A stretch of DNA of 64,000 nt from Lysinibacillus pakistanensis (GCF_030123245.1 NZ_CP126101.1:3842501-3906500); one strand, 5' to 3'. Positions 17,794 through 26,057 are shown, counted from the stretch's first letter. The notes: generated by a model from the sequence alone, not told the origin. Numbers and translations: made by a program.

Positions 17794-18693
17794 TCAATCT
17801 ATTTTTTCATAGCTGCTTTCAAATTGCTCTGCAGTTTCTATTACCTTTTCCCAAAAGGATGGAGCTAGTGTATCTTTATTGTTATAAGTTAAAAAAATAT
17901 GTTGATTCATATCCAATAAGTGCTTGACATCAATCTCTACAAACTCACCACTTTCAAGCTCCTTTTTTACACAGAGATGTGGTAAAAAACTCATATATCC
18001 TTTCGTCCGTATAAATTCTTTCGCTACTTCTAAATGATCTGTACGCACTTCTATATTTGCAGTGACACCCTCCACCTCAAATAGCTTATGAACATAATTC
18101 CAATCAAAGGCTCCACATTCAAAAAACACCATTTTTTGCTGAGCTAATTCCCTTACTTTAATTAGCGTATTCTGCTGAAAAGAATGTTCACGATGCATCA
18201 CGAGTTTAACAGCATTACTTAATAATAGCTCATTACCAATCCCTTCTCGATGCACATATTGAATAAGGCCAAAATGGATTTGATGACTTTGTAGCTTTTC
18301 TAATATTATATTTGTTGACCCTGTTACAATTTGAAAGCGTAAATGCGGATAGCTTTCCTTCCATTTAGGTAATGCGTACGCTAAAAAATATTGTGCAGTC
18401 ACTCCATTAGTACCAATGCACACTTCATCAGTCTCCTGAGTTTCCTCTAGCTGCTTTTTTCCCTGTTGGAAGGTTTGCACAATTTGTGTCGCGAATGGTA
18501 AAAAACCCTTGCCCTTATCTGATAAAATTACACTTCGCCCATCTCGATGAAATAATTCAACATTTAGTTCTCGTTCTAATGATTTAATGCGCGCAGTTAC
18601 AGTCGGCTGAGATAAAAATAATGCATTAGCAGCCTTATGGATACTTTTATAATGCACGACATATAAAAATGCCTCGATATGATCAATATTCAT
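17794..18693 (-). CDS. ytlI: LysR-family regulator of the sulfur cluster (YtlI-like)
   Basis: 299 residues. An N-terminal winged helix-turn-helix (about 1-60: AANALFLSQPTVTARIKSLE) is followed by a periplasmic-binding-like effector domain (about 90-290). It is transcribed in the same direction as the cluster and 176 bases upstream of it, the position of YtlI, the activator of the ytmI operon in B. subtilis. The effector is probably a sulfur metabolite. Ribosome site GGGGGAGGG. A long AT-rich inverted repeat lies just upstream, and a multi-hairpin element ending in a terminator lies about 110 bases before the start. Confidence 0.82.
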   Translation of the reverse strand: MNIDHIEAFLYVVHYKSIHKAANALFLSQPTVTARIKSLERELNVELFHRDGRSVILSDKGKGFLPFATQIVQTFQQGKKQLEETQETDEVCIGTNGVTAQYFLAYALPKWKESYPHLRFQIVTGSTNIILEKLQSHQIHFGLIQYVHREGIGNELLLSNAVKLVMHREHSFQQNTLIKVRELAQQKMVFFECGAFDWNYVHKLFEVEGVTANIEVRTDHLEVAKEFIRTKGYMSFLPHLCVKKELESGEFVEIDVKHLLDMNQHIFLTYNNKDTLAPSFWEKVIETAEQFESSYEKID

Positions 18694-18722
18694 TTGAAGC
18701 CCTCCCCCAATTATTTATTTAT

Positions 18723-18761
18723 CTTATTATATAGATAAATACTTTTATTCTCTATAATAAG
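18723..18761. promoter_or_regulatory. Inverted repeat upstream of the LysR gene, possible operator
   Basis: Perfect 9-base arms CTTATTATA (18723-18731) and TATAATAAG (18753-18761), with further partial symmetry inside (AGATAAATA...TATTCTCT). It lies 30-68 bases before the lysR start and includes a TATAAT-like -10. LysR regulators often bind such AT-rich dyads to control their own gene; this role is inferred. Confidence 0.45.
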
Positions 18762-18799
18762 ATTGGAAAACTAGGTAATATACTTGTTTGAAAAATAAC

Positions 18800-18995
18800 A
18801 CAACAAAAAAGTAACCTAGCGTCTCCCAGGTTACTTTACTATGTAGCGATGTGGCCATCCATCTTGACAACGTACATCGCGCGTGGCTTACATTCCTCTG
18901 TCTGTAGGCCACTGTTATGATATTCACATTGACACCCTCTGTTATCAATGTGAACTCTGTATATATAGTACTTCTCAACCCGAGAAGCATATGTC
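18800..18995 (-). ncRNA. Candidate structured RNA: four stem-loops plus a terminator, argF-lysR gap
   Basis: Read on the minus strand, four stem-loops follow one another after the argF stop: CTTCTC/GAGAAG; TTCACATTGA/TCAATGTGAA (10 perfect pairs); GTGGCCTACA/TGTAAGCCAC (one mismatch); GCGATGT/ACATCGC. A terminator AAGTAACCT/AGGTTACTT plus TTTTTT closes the set (+ 18805-18839). The hairpin density is far above that of any other gap in the window, and ACAGAG occurs three times, twice inside loops. It could be a 3' UTR and terminator of argF, a leader controlling the LysR gene, or a separate small RNA. It matches no riboswitch consensus I recognise. Confidence 0.5.
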
Positions 18996-19001
18996 AAAAA
19001 T

Positions 19002-19967
19002 TTAAGCTAAAATAGATGCAAGTACTGCTTTTTGTGCATGTAGTCTGTTTTCTGCTTGCTCAAAGATGTAAGAATTAGGGCCATCAATAACAGATGTCGC
19101 TACTTCCTCTTCACGATGTGCAGGTAAGCAGTGTAAAAACATATAATTTGGCTTTGCATAGGAAACAAGTTCATCATTAATTTGATAACCAGCAAAGTCT
19201 TGAAGACGTTTTGCAGCTTCTTCTTCTTGTCCCATGGATGTCCAAACATCTGCATATACTACGTCCGCATTTAACACCGCTTCTACTGGATCATTTGTGA
19301 TTGTAATGGTACTGCCATTTGCCGCTGCGATAGCTTGTGCTTTTGCGATAACCTCTGTATCACATTCATAGCCGACAGGCGTTGCCACTGCCACGTTCAT
19401 TCCTACATGTGCAGAAGCGACTACTAATGAGTGCGCCACGTTGTTGCCATCTCCAACATATGCAATTTTAAGTCCTTTTAGTTCACCTTTATTCTCAGCG
19501 ATTGTTTCTAAATCCGCCAATGCCTGACATGGGTGATAAATATCTGTTAATCCATTAATAACTGGGATAGTTGCATGCTCGGCAAGCTCCTTCACCATAG
19601 CATGGGAATTTGCTCGAATCATAATACCATCTAAATAGCCTGACAGTACGTGTGCTGTATCATAGATTGATTCACCACGTCCAATCTGCAAATCACGCGC
19701 ATGCATAAACATACCTTTTCCACCCAATTGATTCATGCCTACCTCAAAAGAAATACGAGTACGAGTTGAATGTTTTTCAAAAATCATGCCAAGTGTTTTA
19801 CCTTCTAATAGCCTTGGACATTTTCCTTCTTTTGTTATAATTTTCAGTTGTGTTGCTAATTCCACTAACTGTTGAACCTCTTCACTTGTATAGTCTAACA
19901 AAGTTAGTAGGTCTTTACCCTTTAAGCTAGACACTAACTTTAACTGTACTTCCTCAAGTAATTTCAT
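19002..19967 (-). CDS. argF: Ornithine carbamoyltransferase
   Basis: 321 residues from MKLLEEV (ATG 19965-19967, GGAG eight bases upstream). The longer open frame to 20132 reads through AT-rich leader sequence and is rejected. It transfers carbamoyl from carbamoyl phosphate to ornithine, giving citrulline in arginine synthesis. Carbamoyl phosphate site STRTRI (67-72), HPCQ (145-148), ornithine loop DVWTSMGQE (240-248) and catalytic HCLPAHR (279-285) are all present. It stands alone, without arcA/arcC or other arg genes, and is flanked upstream by candidate arginine-repressor boxes, so a biosynthetic role is favoured. Confidence 0.95.
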   Translation of the reverse strand: MKLLEEVQLKLVSSLKGKDLLTLLDYTSEEVQQLVELATQLKIITKEGKCPRLLEGKTLGMIFEKHSTRTRISFEVGMNQLGGKGMFMHARDLQIGRGESIYDTAHVLSGYLDGIMIRANSHAMVKELAEHATIPVINGLTDIYHPCQALADLETIAENKGELKGLKIAYVGDGNNVAHSLVVASAHVGMNVAVATPVGYECDTEVIAKAQAIAAANGSTITITNDPVEAVLNADVVYADVWTSMGQEEEAAKRLQDFAGYQINDELVSYAKPNYMFLHCLPAHREEEVATSVIDGPNSYIFEQAENRLHAQKAVLASILA

Positions 19968-20030
19968 AGCCTTCGCTCCTTGTTCTGTTGCTGTTGAAAT
20001 AAGTATAGCATGCATAAATATAAAATCAAC

Positions 20031-20110
20031 TGAATTTTTATGTTTATTTTTAAAAATTAGAAATCTACAATAAAATATGTCAAAAATGCGTCTCTTTGAA
20101 TATTTATGCA
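20031..20110. promoter_or_regulatory. Candidate ARG boxes upstream of argF
   Basis: TGAATATTTATGCA (20097-20110) is close to the ArgR/AhrC box consensus TGAATWWWWATTCA, and TGAATTTTTATGTT (20031-20044) is a weaker match. The 66-base separation and location 65-145 bases upstream of the argF start fit arginine repression. The surrounding sequence is very AT-rich, so chance matches are possible. Confidence 0.4.
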
Positions 20111-20208
20111 TAATTCTATTTTTAACAATCATATTCTATAAATTATTTGCATTATCTTTCATGCACATTTATAATTAATGCACATTAACTATTTAGGCGG
20201 TGAAACAA

Positions 20209-20661
20209 ATGGAGAAAGAGCTTATACAACTTGTGAAAGAGCTGAACCAAATAGAATATGAAACAAATGTAATGCTAACAGAAGAATTCTCCACCTTGTT
20301 AGACGAAACATTAACTACAAAGCAAGCACTATTCTTAAGTCTTCTTCAATCACATGGTCCCTTGCAAACCTTCGAATTAGCAAAACTGATGGGAACATCT
20401 GCTAGTGCTGTTAGTCAATTAGTAGGAAGACTAGAACAGGAGGGCTTTATAAAAAGATCCATAAGTAAAAAGGATCGCAGAGAAATCATTATCGAGTTGG
20501 ATACGAGAGGTCATGATTATTTTCAGAAGCAGGAAGAAATTGAGCTAGCTATTATCAATAAATACTATTCACAGCTCCCTAAAGGAGAGTTGCTGCAATT
20601 AAAAGAAATTTTCATGAAACTACATGCTATTGTCTCTAATGCACAAAAAAATAGCGATTAA
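20209..20661 (+). CDS. MarR-family transcriptional regulator
   Basis: 150 residues from the ATG at 20209, with AGGCGG eight bases upstream; a GTG at 20200 overlaps that site. A winged helix-turn-helix (about 55-110: FELAKLMGTSASAVSQLVGR, then EQEGFIKRSISKKDRREI) sits between N- and C-terminal dimerisation helices. MarR proteins usually repress an adjacent gene and release it on ligand binding. The next gene starts 14 bases downstream on the same strand, so it and this regulator probably form one autoregulated unit. The ligand is unknown. Confidence 0.88.
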   Translation: MEKELIQLVKELNQIEYETNVMLTEEFSTLLDETLTTKQALFLSLLQSHGPLQTFELAKLMGTSASAVSQLVGRLEQEGFIKRSISKKDRREIIIELDTRGHDYFQKQEEIELAIINKYYSQLPKGELLQLKEIFMKLHAIVSNAQKNSD

Positions 20662-20674
20662 GGGAGGAATATTT

Positions 20675-21673
20675 GTGGATTTAAATGATTTAAAAAAGGA
20701 TATTTTTAAAATTGCTTATCCTTACATAAAGCCTCGTCCGAATGTAACTTTATCCATTGGTGTTTTTTGTCATGACCAAGACGCTACTTTTATATTCAAC
20801 GGCTCAAATGTCACATATGATAAAAAGCCCTATATCTATGAAATTGGGTCAATCTCTAAAGTTTTAACAACATCCATGTTTGGGGAGATGATTCAAGAAG
20901 GAATCGTGAAGGTTGAAGACTCTATCGGCAAATATTTTTCTGCAATTCCTGATAATCACCCTGTTACTTTGAGGCATCTGGCAAATCATACATCTGGTCT
21001 ACCGGGAATAGGTGTACTGAAGAACATCTATAATCTTTTTGATAGCCAAACACCTCGTGACCCTTTTTGTCCCTACTCATTGAATGAGACAATACATTAT
21101 TTTAAAACCCATACATATGAGCCTAAAGCTAAGTTTAGGTATTCTAATGTAGGAATGGGATTTTTAGGATATTTATTAGCAAATGAACTTCATACCGACT
21201 TTGAAACAGCTATCACACGTAGAATCGTAGAGCCTTTAAATTTAACGAACACCTTTATTTCTATCCCCTCCTCTAAAGAAGGTGCCATATTAGAGGGTTA
21301 CTCTGTTCGTGGACATAACAAGCCTCCACTTCAAATGAATGAATTTATGGCAGCGGGCGCTATTCGATCCACAGTTGATGATTTATTAAAATTTATAAAA
21401 ATACATGTTGGCAATCAAAATTCAGGCTATCAATTAACACACCAAGCTACTCATACTATTTCAAAAGATATATGCATCGGACTAGGGTGGATACTTGAAG
21501 ACGATATTTTTTGGCATAACGGGTCAACGAAAGGCTTCTCTAGTTATCTAGGATTTAATAAAAAACAGCAAACAGGTGTCGTGATTCTATCCAATTATCG
21601 ATCCCCTATACTAGCAACAAATCCTGTTCATATGGGAAAAGATATCTTACAGCTTTTACAAAATTCTTTATAG
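20675..21673 (+). CDS. Serine hydrolase, beta-lactamase class C / penicillin-binding family
   Basis: 332 residues from the GTG at 20675 (GGGAGGA upstream); the frame is open further 5' inside the MarR gene. The nucleophile motif SISK (59-62, SxxK), YSN (about 175) and the third-motif variant HNG (about 293, in FWHNGSTKGFSSY) are present. No signal peptide is seen, so the enzyme is probably cytoplasmic. Such proteins include esterases, D-aminopeptidases and true AmpC enzymes; sequence alone does not decide. Coupling to the MarR gene suggests induction by a small molecule, perhaps its substrate. Confidence 0.85.
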   Translation: MDLNDLKKDIFKIAYPYIKPRPNVTLSIGVFCHDQDATFIFNGSNVTYDKKPYIYEIGSISKVLTTSMFGEMIQEGIVKVEDSIGKYFSAIPDNHPVTLRHLANHTSGLPGIGVLKNIYNLFDSQTPRDPFCPYSLNETIHYFKTHTYEPKAKFRYSNVGMGFLGYLLANELHTDFETAITRRIVEPLNLTNTFISIPSSKEGAILEGYSVRGHNKPPLQMNEFMAAGAIRSTVDDLLKFIKIHVGNQNSGYQLTHQATHTISKDICIGLGWILEDDIFWHNGSTKGFSSYLGFNKKQQTGVVILSNYRSPILATNPVHMGKDILQLLQNSL

Positions 21674-22000
21674 AGAAAATGGGGTGTTTCTTGAATGGAA
21701 TAAAAGGAATTACCCTATTCTTCACAAGAACACTCTTGTAGCTCCTATACATACCGTACACTTGTCAATTCCTTCACTCATTCTCAATAGTTCATAGGCT
21801 CGATAAATGCTTTTAGAAGCTAGCTATTGTTCTTGTCATAAGCTAACTTAACGTACACAAGCTGTTACTCAGTTCATGTAACTATCAATATTACTCGTTA
21901 GATTTTTCCATTTACCTACCAATTAATACGCCACTATGTTACGATTTCTATAAGAGATAATTTTCAATCAGTTATGACAAGGGCAATTTGGAGGTTAATT
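21674..22000. other. Intergenic stretch without a recognised gene
   Basis: AT-rich, 327 bases. No convincing open frame with a ribosome site, no strong terminator after the serine hydrolase, and no relation to the window's intergenic repeats. The only clear element is the GGAGG ribosome site (21990-21994) of the following small gene. Confidence 0.5.
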
Positions 22001-22159
22001 ATGCAAAGTTATTTAGTTTATACTTTATTACTAATCTTAATTTTTATTGCAATGGTTAGCTCTTGGGGAAACTCCTCTAAAACGATATGGTATGTAATAG
22101 CATTTACAAGTATTATCTGCTTAATGATTATGAAAACAATTGATCGAAAAAGACATTGA
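22001..22159 (+). CDS. Small membrane protein, unknown function (52 residues)
   Basis: Starts MQSYLVYTLL with GGAGG six bases upstream; the frame is open upstream but without a ribosome site. Two hydrophobic helices (about 4-22 and 29-45) are separated by a short polar loop, SSWGNSSKT, and the end is basic (DRKRH). I do not recognise it. It is the first of three small membrane-protein genes, all on the plus strand and each with its own good ribosome site. Confidence 0.6.
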   Translation: MQSYLVYTLLLILIFIAMVSSWGNSSKTIWYVIAFTSIICLMIMKTIDRKRH

Positions 22160-22307
22160 ATAATAGGGCAATTATCGCCTATAAGAAACAGTCAATATTA
22201 TTTGTTACATATAGATACTCCCTACACCACTATTTGTGAATTCTCTACATTTTAACAAAGTAACGGTAAACAAAATGGCAGGTAAAAAAACGAAAAGAGG
22301 GGAATGT

Positions 22308-22487
22308 ATGATAAAGAAAAACATTCGATTTGCGTTGTTATTTTTCATGGTAACAATTGGATGTAAATCAATTTTTCAAAATGACATTAAGTGGGGAGAA
22401 TCAATAACAATCACAATTTTAATATTTCTGTTTTCACTATTGTATGATTGGTCAAATGTCCCATATAAATGGAAGAAACAACAATAG
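22308..22487 (+). CDS. Small membrane protein, unknown function (59 residues)
   Basis: Starts MIKKNIRFALLFF behind GAGGGGAATGT. Two hydrophobic segments (about 6-20 and 32-47) and a basic tail, YKWKKQQ. The first segment with ATIGCKS-like VTIGCKS could be read as a weak lipobox, but the second helix argues for an ordinary membrane protein. Function not recognised. It lies 148 bases after the previous small gene and 55 before the next. Confidence 0.55.
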   Translation: MIKKNIRFALLFFMVTIGCKSIFQNDIKWGESITITILIFLFSLLYDWSNVPYKWKKQQ

Positions 22488-22542
22488 AGTTGTACCCTGA
22501 ATTTCCTTATTGATATAGGAATAAATGAAAGGAGATTACAGC

Positions 22543-22860
22543 ATGGAATTATTCATGGAACTTGTAGGTATTGTTCTACCCATTGCAATAATTGTAGGAA
22601 TTGTGATCTTTGTTGTTAAAAGGCTTGAGCAAAAACATAAGCAGGGAAAATTAGGTAAGAAAAAATCAAGAGGCGCTCAAATCTTATTAGATAGTTTAAT
22701 ACCACTAGGCATGCTTGTTGGCTGTGCAATTGGTTTGATTCTTAGCATGTTTTTCTCAATTTCATTATTATCTACAATAAGTTTTGGCTCAGGAATAGGC
22801 TTACTACTTGGCTATTTTGCTTATGAAATTTATGGCAATAGAGAGGAAAATTATTCATAA
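22543..22860 (+). CDS. Small three-helix membrane protein, unknown function (105 residues)
   Basis: Starts MELFMELVGI with AAAGGAGA upstream (the ATG at 22525 overlaps the site). One N-terminal helix (about 5-26), a strongly basic loop (KRLEQKHKQGKLGKKKSRG, about 28-46) and two further helices (about 52-72 and 75-95), rich in glycine. The basic loop should face the cytoplasm. No family recognised. Together with the two preceding genes it forms a small accessory membrane cluster. Confidence 0.6.
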   Translation: MELFMELVGIVLPIAIIVGIVIFVVKRLEQKHKQGKLGKKKSRGAQILLDSLIPLGMLVGCAIGLILSMFFSISLLSTISFGSGIGLLLGYFAYEIYGNREENYS

Positions 22861-22973
22861 GAAACTATTATTCCTTAAGAGTTTGACTTGACTTGTGTTT
22901 TCATTAATCTTCATTATCGCAAATCCTTTTTTATTCTTTTAAGCAAGTTAATTGGTCTTGGAATCGTGAAAAA

Positions 22974-23003
22974 AAGCCTCCTAACATTTTGTTAGAAGGC
23001 TAA
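22974..23003 (-). terminator. Terminator of the M42 peptidase gene
   Basis: On the minus strand GCCTTCTAAC / GTTAGGAGGC (one mismatch) with loop AAAAT, followed by TTTTTTT, just after the ysdC stop. Confidence 0.85.
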
Positions 23004-23018
23004 ACCATATTAGCAGTA

Positions 23019-24107
23019 TCAGTCAAATATAATTTGATTAACTGCATCTCTGTCTAATTTTTTTATAACTTCTACCATTAATTTTACGGCATTATCATAA
23101 TCATCACGATGTAGAATACCTGCATGTGAGTGAATATAACGTGTTGCAATACCGATTGATAGTGCAGGTATGCCGTTAGCTGTTACGTGAATAGAGCCTG
23201 CGTCTGTACCGCCACCAGCCATTGTCTCGAATTGATAGGGAATATTATGCTCGTCAGCCACATCTAATACGAATTCGCGTAAGCCACGGTGGGATACCAT
23301 TGATGCATCATAGACAACAATTTGTGGACCAGCACCCATTTTACTTGTTGATTCCTTCGCAGTTACCCCTGGCGTGTCCCCAGCTACACCTACATCAACA
23401 GCAAAGCCAATATCAGGTTGAATTTTATGAGTAGCTGTTTTTGCACCTCGAAGACCGACTTCTTCTTGTACATTCCCTACAGAATAGAGGATGTTAGGAT
23501 GTTTTTCATTTTGTAACGCTTTCATAACATCAATGGCAATTGCACAGCCAATACGGTTATCCCATGCCTTTGCTAAAAGATACTTGTCATTTTTCATAAC
23601 ATTAAATTCAAAATATGGTGTTACCATATCACCAGGACGCACGCCCCATTCAAGCACCTCTTCCTTTGAAGCTGCACCCACATCAATAAACATATCTTTA
23701 ATGTCTACTACTTTGTTTCGTACATCTGCTGGTAAAATATGTGGTGGCTTAGAACCAATTACCCCGATGATTTCATCATCTTTACGAGTTGTAATTGTCA
23801 CACGCTGTGCAAGCATTACCTGGCTCCACCAGCCACCTACAGTTTGGAATTTGATAAACCCTTTATCATCAATTTGTGTAACCATGAAGCCAACTTCATC
23901 TAAATGCCCTGCCACCATAATTTTTGGACCATTTTCATCGCCCACTTTTTTTGCGATAACACTACCTAAGTTATCTGTTTCTACTGAGTCTGCATATGGT
24001 GCAATGTATTTTTTCATAACCTCGCGTGGTGCACGTTCATTCCCTGCTATTCCATTCGCATCCGTTAAATCTTTAAACATTTGTAATGTTGGATCTAGTT
24101 GTGTCAT
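23019..24107 (-). CDS. ysdC: M42-family aminopeptidase (YsdC)
   Basis: 362 residues, a di-metal aminopeptidase of the glutamyl/deblocking type often misnamed endoglucanase. Metal and catalytic residues are visible: [10 protein letters not shown] (H68), AWDNRIG (D about 180), [11 protein letters not shown] (catalytic and metal EE about 213-214), [12 protein letters not shown], and the C-terminal [13 protein letters not shown] histidine. It degrades peptides in the cytoplasm as a dodecamer in characterised relatives. Synteny with infC-rpmI-rplT-ysdA-ysdB-ysdC of B. subtilis supports the name. Confidence 0.93.
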   Translation of the reverse strand: MTQLDPTLQMFKDLTDANGIAGNERAPREVMKKYIAPYADSVETDNLGSVIAKKVGDENGPKIMVAGHLDEVGFMVTQIDDKGFIKFQTVGGWWSQVMLAQRVTITTRKDDEIIGVIGSKPPHILPADVRNKVVDIKDMFIDVGAASKEEVLEWGVRPGDMVTPYFEFNVMKNDKYLLAKAWDNRIGCAIAIDVMKALQNEKHPNILYSVGNVQEEVGLRGAKTATHKIQPDIGFAVDVGVAGDTPGVTAKESTSKMGAGPQIVVYDASMVSHRGLREFVLDVADEHNIPYQFETMAGGGTDAGSIHVTANGIPALSIGIATRYIHSHAGILHRDDYDNAVKLMVEVIKKLDRDAVNQIIFD

Positions 24108-24201
24108 CCTTTTGCCTCCTACTTCTAAAATCTTCTCTATTATACTTCGTTTACCGAAATATTCCTAGTATAATCGTCTGAAAATTGATGTATTTCTCAC
24201 A

Positions 24202-24687
24202 TTAATATCCTGAACGCTGGCGATTATAATTTTCTTCATTCTTTTCTATATACGCTGCCACAACGTCCTCAAACGTAAAGCCTAAATTATACGCAAGTAA
24301 ACTATAGCATTGCCAAATCATTAAATATCTATCCTCTGATGGCTGGTGAATAAACGTTAAAATATAGTCCTGTGTCAATAAGAAAATTTCTGTTAAATTT
24401 CGCTTTTCTTGAATTACTGGCCAATTTTCTAGCTTTGTGTAACCCTTTAGTAGACCAAGGGATAATATAAAATGAATTGAATCCACATACTCCTCTAAAA
24501 TAACAGTACGATCTGAGGGTCCCTTTGTACTCCAAAATTTAAAGCAGCGTGTTTCATTAGCTAGTTCTGCTAATTCAACCATTAATGCTAAACCTTTTTC
24601 TTTAAAAACATCCTGTTCAATTTTTTGTGTTTTCTCGATAAAATCATCAAGCTCTTGCTGCATTTTAAACAATTGTTGTAAATTCAT
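24202..24687 (-). CDS. dUTP diphosphatase, dimeric all-alpha type
   Basis: 161 residues of the dUTPase_2 (MazG-like) family. The magnesium-binding helices show MVELAELANETRCFKFW (about 38-54, E-x2-E-x2-N-E) and LEEYVDSIHFILSLG (about 68-82, E-x2-D). It removes dUTP, keeping uracil out of DNA and providing dUMP for dTMP. It lies between ysdC and the divergent ysdB. Start ATG with AGGAG at seven bases. It is unrelated to trimeric Dut enzymes; members occur in phages and in Firmicute chromosomes, and no other phage gene is near. Confidence 0.85.
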   Translation of the reverse strand: MNLQQLFKMQQELDDFIEKTQKIEQDVFKEKGLALMVELAELANETRCFKFWSTKGPSDRTVILEEYVDSIHFILSLGLLKGYTKLENWPVIQEKRNLTEIFLLTQDYILTFIHQPSEDRYLMIWQCYSLLAYNLGFTFEDVVAAYIEKNEENYNRQRSGY

Positions 24688-24724
24688 TTTTTTCTCCTAA
24701 ATTTCTAAATTAATTTATAAAAAG

Positions 24725-24751
24725 TGAAACTAATTTCCCCCTTCAATCGTA
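24725..24751 (+). promoter_or_regulatory. ECF sigma-W-like promoter of ysdB
   Basis: TGAAAC (24725-24730), a 17-base spacer, and CGTA (24748-24751), matching the sigma-W consensus TGAAAC-N16/17-CGTA. It would start transcription about 30 bases before ysdB. B. subtilis YsdB is linked to the sigma-W pathway, which makes the match meaningful. The spacer also forms a 14/15 inverted repeat with the ribosome-site region at 24770-24784. Confidence 0.7.
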
Positions 24752-24789
24752 TAGGGAAGAATAACCTTTATTCAAGGGGGAAATAAAAC

Positions 24790-25185
24790 ATGTTGCCGTT
24801 ACTAATTCGACTTGCTGTAATTGCGCTTATAATCTATGTATTTTACAAAGCGATTCGTTATATAACCGATCCTAAGCGAAAACTTGATGAAGCCTATGAA
24901 AAAGGCCATTATTATTTTTACGATGATGTTAAAAATGTCCGAAAAAATTTCTTTATATCCTATAAGGGTGCACTTTTTGAAGGTGAAAAATACCTCGGTA
25001 CTACTGAGGAAGCCTTTGAGGTTGTGACAATTTTCGTTGGTGCTCGTGATGCTGCGACATTGCAGGGCTTCAAAAAAAGTGATTTTGAATATTTACAGCA
25101 AGAAATCCTATTGAACTATCCAAACGCAAAAATTAATTGGAAGCAGCCCATTGAACAGCTTATGCGCAACACATCCTCCTCATGA
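24790..25185 (+). CDS. ysdB: YsdB, sigma-W pathway protein
   Basis: 131 residues. One N-terminal membrane helix (about 3-23) is followed by DPKRKLDEAYE and a conserved soluble domain: FYDDVKNVRKNFFISYKG (about 43-60), LFEGEKYLGTTEEAFEVV, then NYPNAKINWKQPIEQL. These blocks match my memory of B. subtilis YsdB, which affects the sigma-W response in an unclear way. It is probably a membrane-anchored cytoplasmic protein. The ribosome site is GGGGG, nine bases before ATG. It stands alone, transcribed against the flanking minus-strand genes, with a sigma-W-like promoter directly upstream. Confidence 0.85.
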   Translation: MLPLLIRLAVIALIIYVFYKAIRYITDPKRKLDEAYEKGHYYFYDDVKNVRKNFFISYKGALFEGEKYLGTTEEAFEVVTIFVGARDAATLQGFKKSDFEYLQQEILLNYPNAKINWKQPIEQLMRNTSSS

Positions 25186-25195
25186 GGATGTGTTT
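25168..25195 (+). terminator. Terminator overlapping the 3' end of ysdB
   Basis: Perfect 11-base arms AACACATCCTC / GAGGATGTGTT with a five-base loop, spanning the ysdB stop codon and followed by TTGT. The same hairpin can serve the convergent ysdA transcript. Confidence 0.7.
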
Positions 25196-25227
25196 GTAAT
25201 TAGCGTATTTTTTGTGTCTCCTCACTC

Positions 25228-25488
25228 TCACCATAGCTGTACAACGATAAAAATTTGAACAGCGGCTAACAGTGGGAAGCCAAAAGCAAAGCTGTTATGG
25301 CGTGTTTTATGACGAAATAAATACATTCCCAACACGCCGCCTACTGCCCCTCCAGCAATGGCCAGCGTAAAAAGCGAACGTTCCGCAATTCGCCACTCAT
25401 GCTTTTTTGCTTTGGATTTATCCATGCCCATCATTACGAGCAGTACTATAGAAACAATTGCCATATAGGCTACTAATGCTTGTCCCAT
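25228..25488 (-). CDS. ysdA: DUF1294 membrane protein (YsdA)
   Basis: 86 residues from MGQALVAY (ATG 25486-25488, AAAGGAG seven bases upstream); the longer frame to 25554 runs into a terminator hairpin and is rejected. It has three hydrophobic segments and the DUF1294 signature MDKSKAKKHEWRIAERSLF, then GGAVGGVLGMYLFRHKTRH. Function unknown. Its place after rplT matches B. subtilis ysdA. The rplT operon terminator lies between it and rplT, so it may depend on readthrough or its own promoter. Confidence 0.88.
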   Translation of the reverse strand: MGQALVAYMAIVSIVLLVMMGMDKSKAKKHEWRIAERSLFTLAIAGGAVGGVLGMYLFRHKTRHNSFAFGFPLLAAVQIFIVVQLW

Positions 25489-25533
25489 TGAAGTCTCCTT
25501 TACAAGTGATTTACTACTAACTCTAACATAAAA

Positions 25534-25561
25534 AAGACTGACGGATACATCCATCAGTCTT
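25534..25561 (-). terminator. Terminator of the infC-rpmI-rplT operon
   Basis: On the minus strand AAGACTGATGGAT / ATCCGTCAGTCTT, one mismatch in 13 pairs, followed by TTTTATG. It lies about 100 bases after rplT. The gap between (25562-25661) holds two near-identical tracts, GTCGCTTCGCTTTCATCG and GTCGCTTCGTTTCAGTCG. Confidence 0.8.
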
Positions 25562-25661
25562 GAGAATACATATTATTTTGCGACTGTCGCTTCGCTTTCA
25601 TCGCAGAATTTAACTGAGAGTCGCTTCGTTTCAGTCGTGTAAAAAACATTATATCGCTTAA

Positions 25662-26057
<396 letters not shown>

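Noticed and set aside
18745..18990. 81-residue open frame on the minus strand in the argF-lysR gap
   Set aside because: It runs straight through several strong stem-loops and a terminator, has no ribosome site and unlikely composition; the RNA-structure reading is better.
20031..20044. A firm ArgR operator call at the weaker ARG-box-like site
   Set aside because: Only the first half matches, in very AT-rich DNA; kept only as part of a low-confidence feature.
19968..20132. N-terminal extension of ArgF (55 residues)
   Set aside because: AT-rich leader without a ribosome site; the shorter product has the normal enzyme length.
24202..24687. Prophage remnant suggested by the dimeric dUTPase
   Set aside because: No other phage gene, integrase or attachment site is near, and the family is also chromosomal in Firmicutes.
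24733..24784. RNA thermometer or hairpin masking the ysdB ribosome site
   Set aside because: With the sigma-W-like promoter the left arm lies upstream of the transcription start, so the hairpin would not exist in that mRNA.
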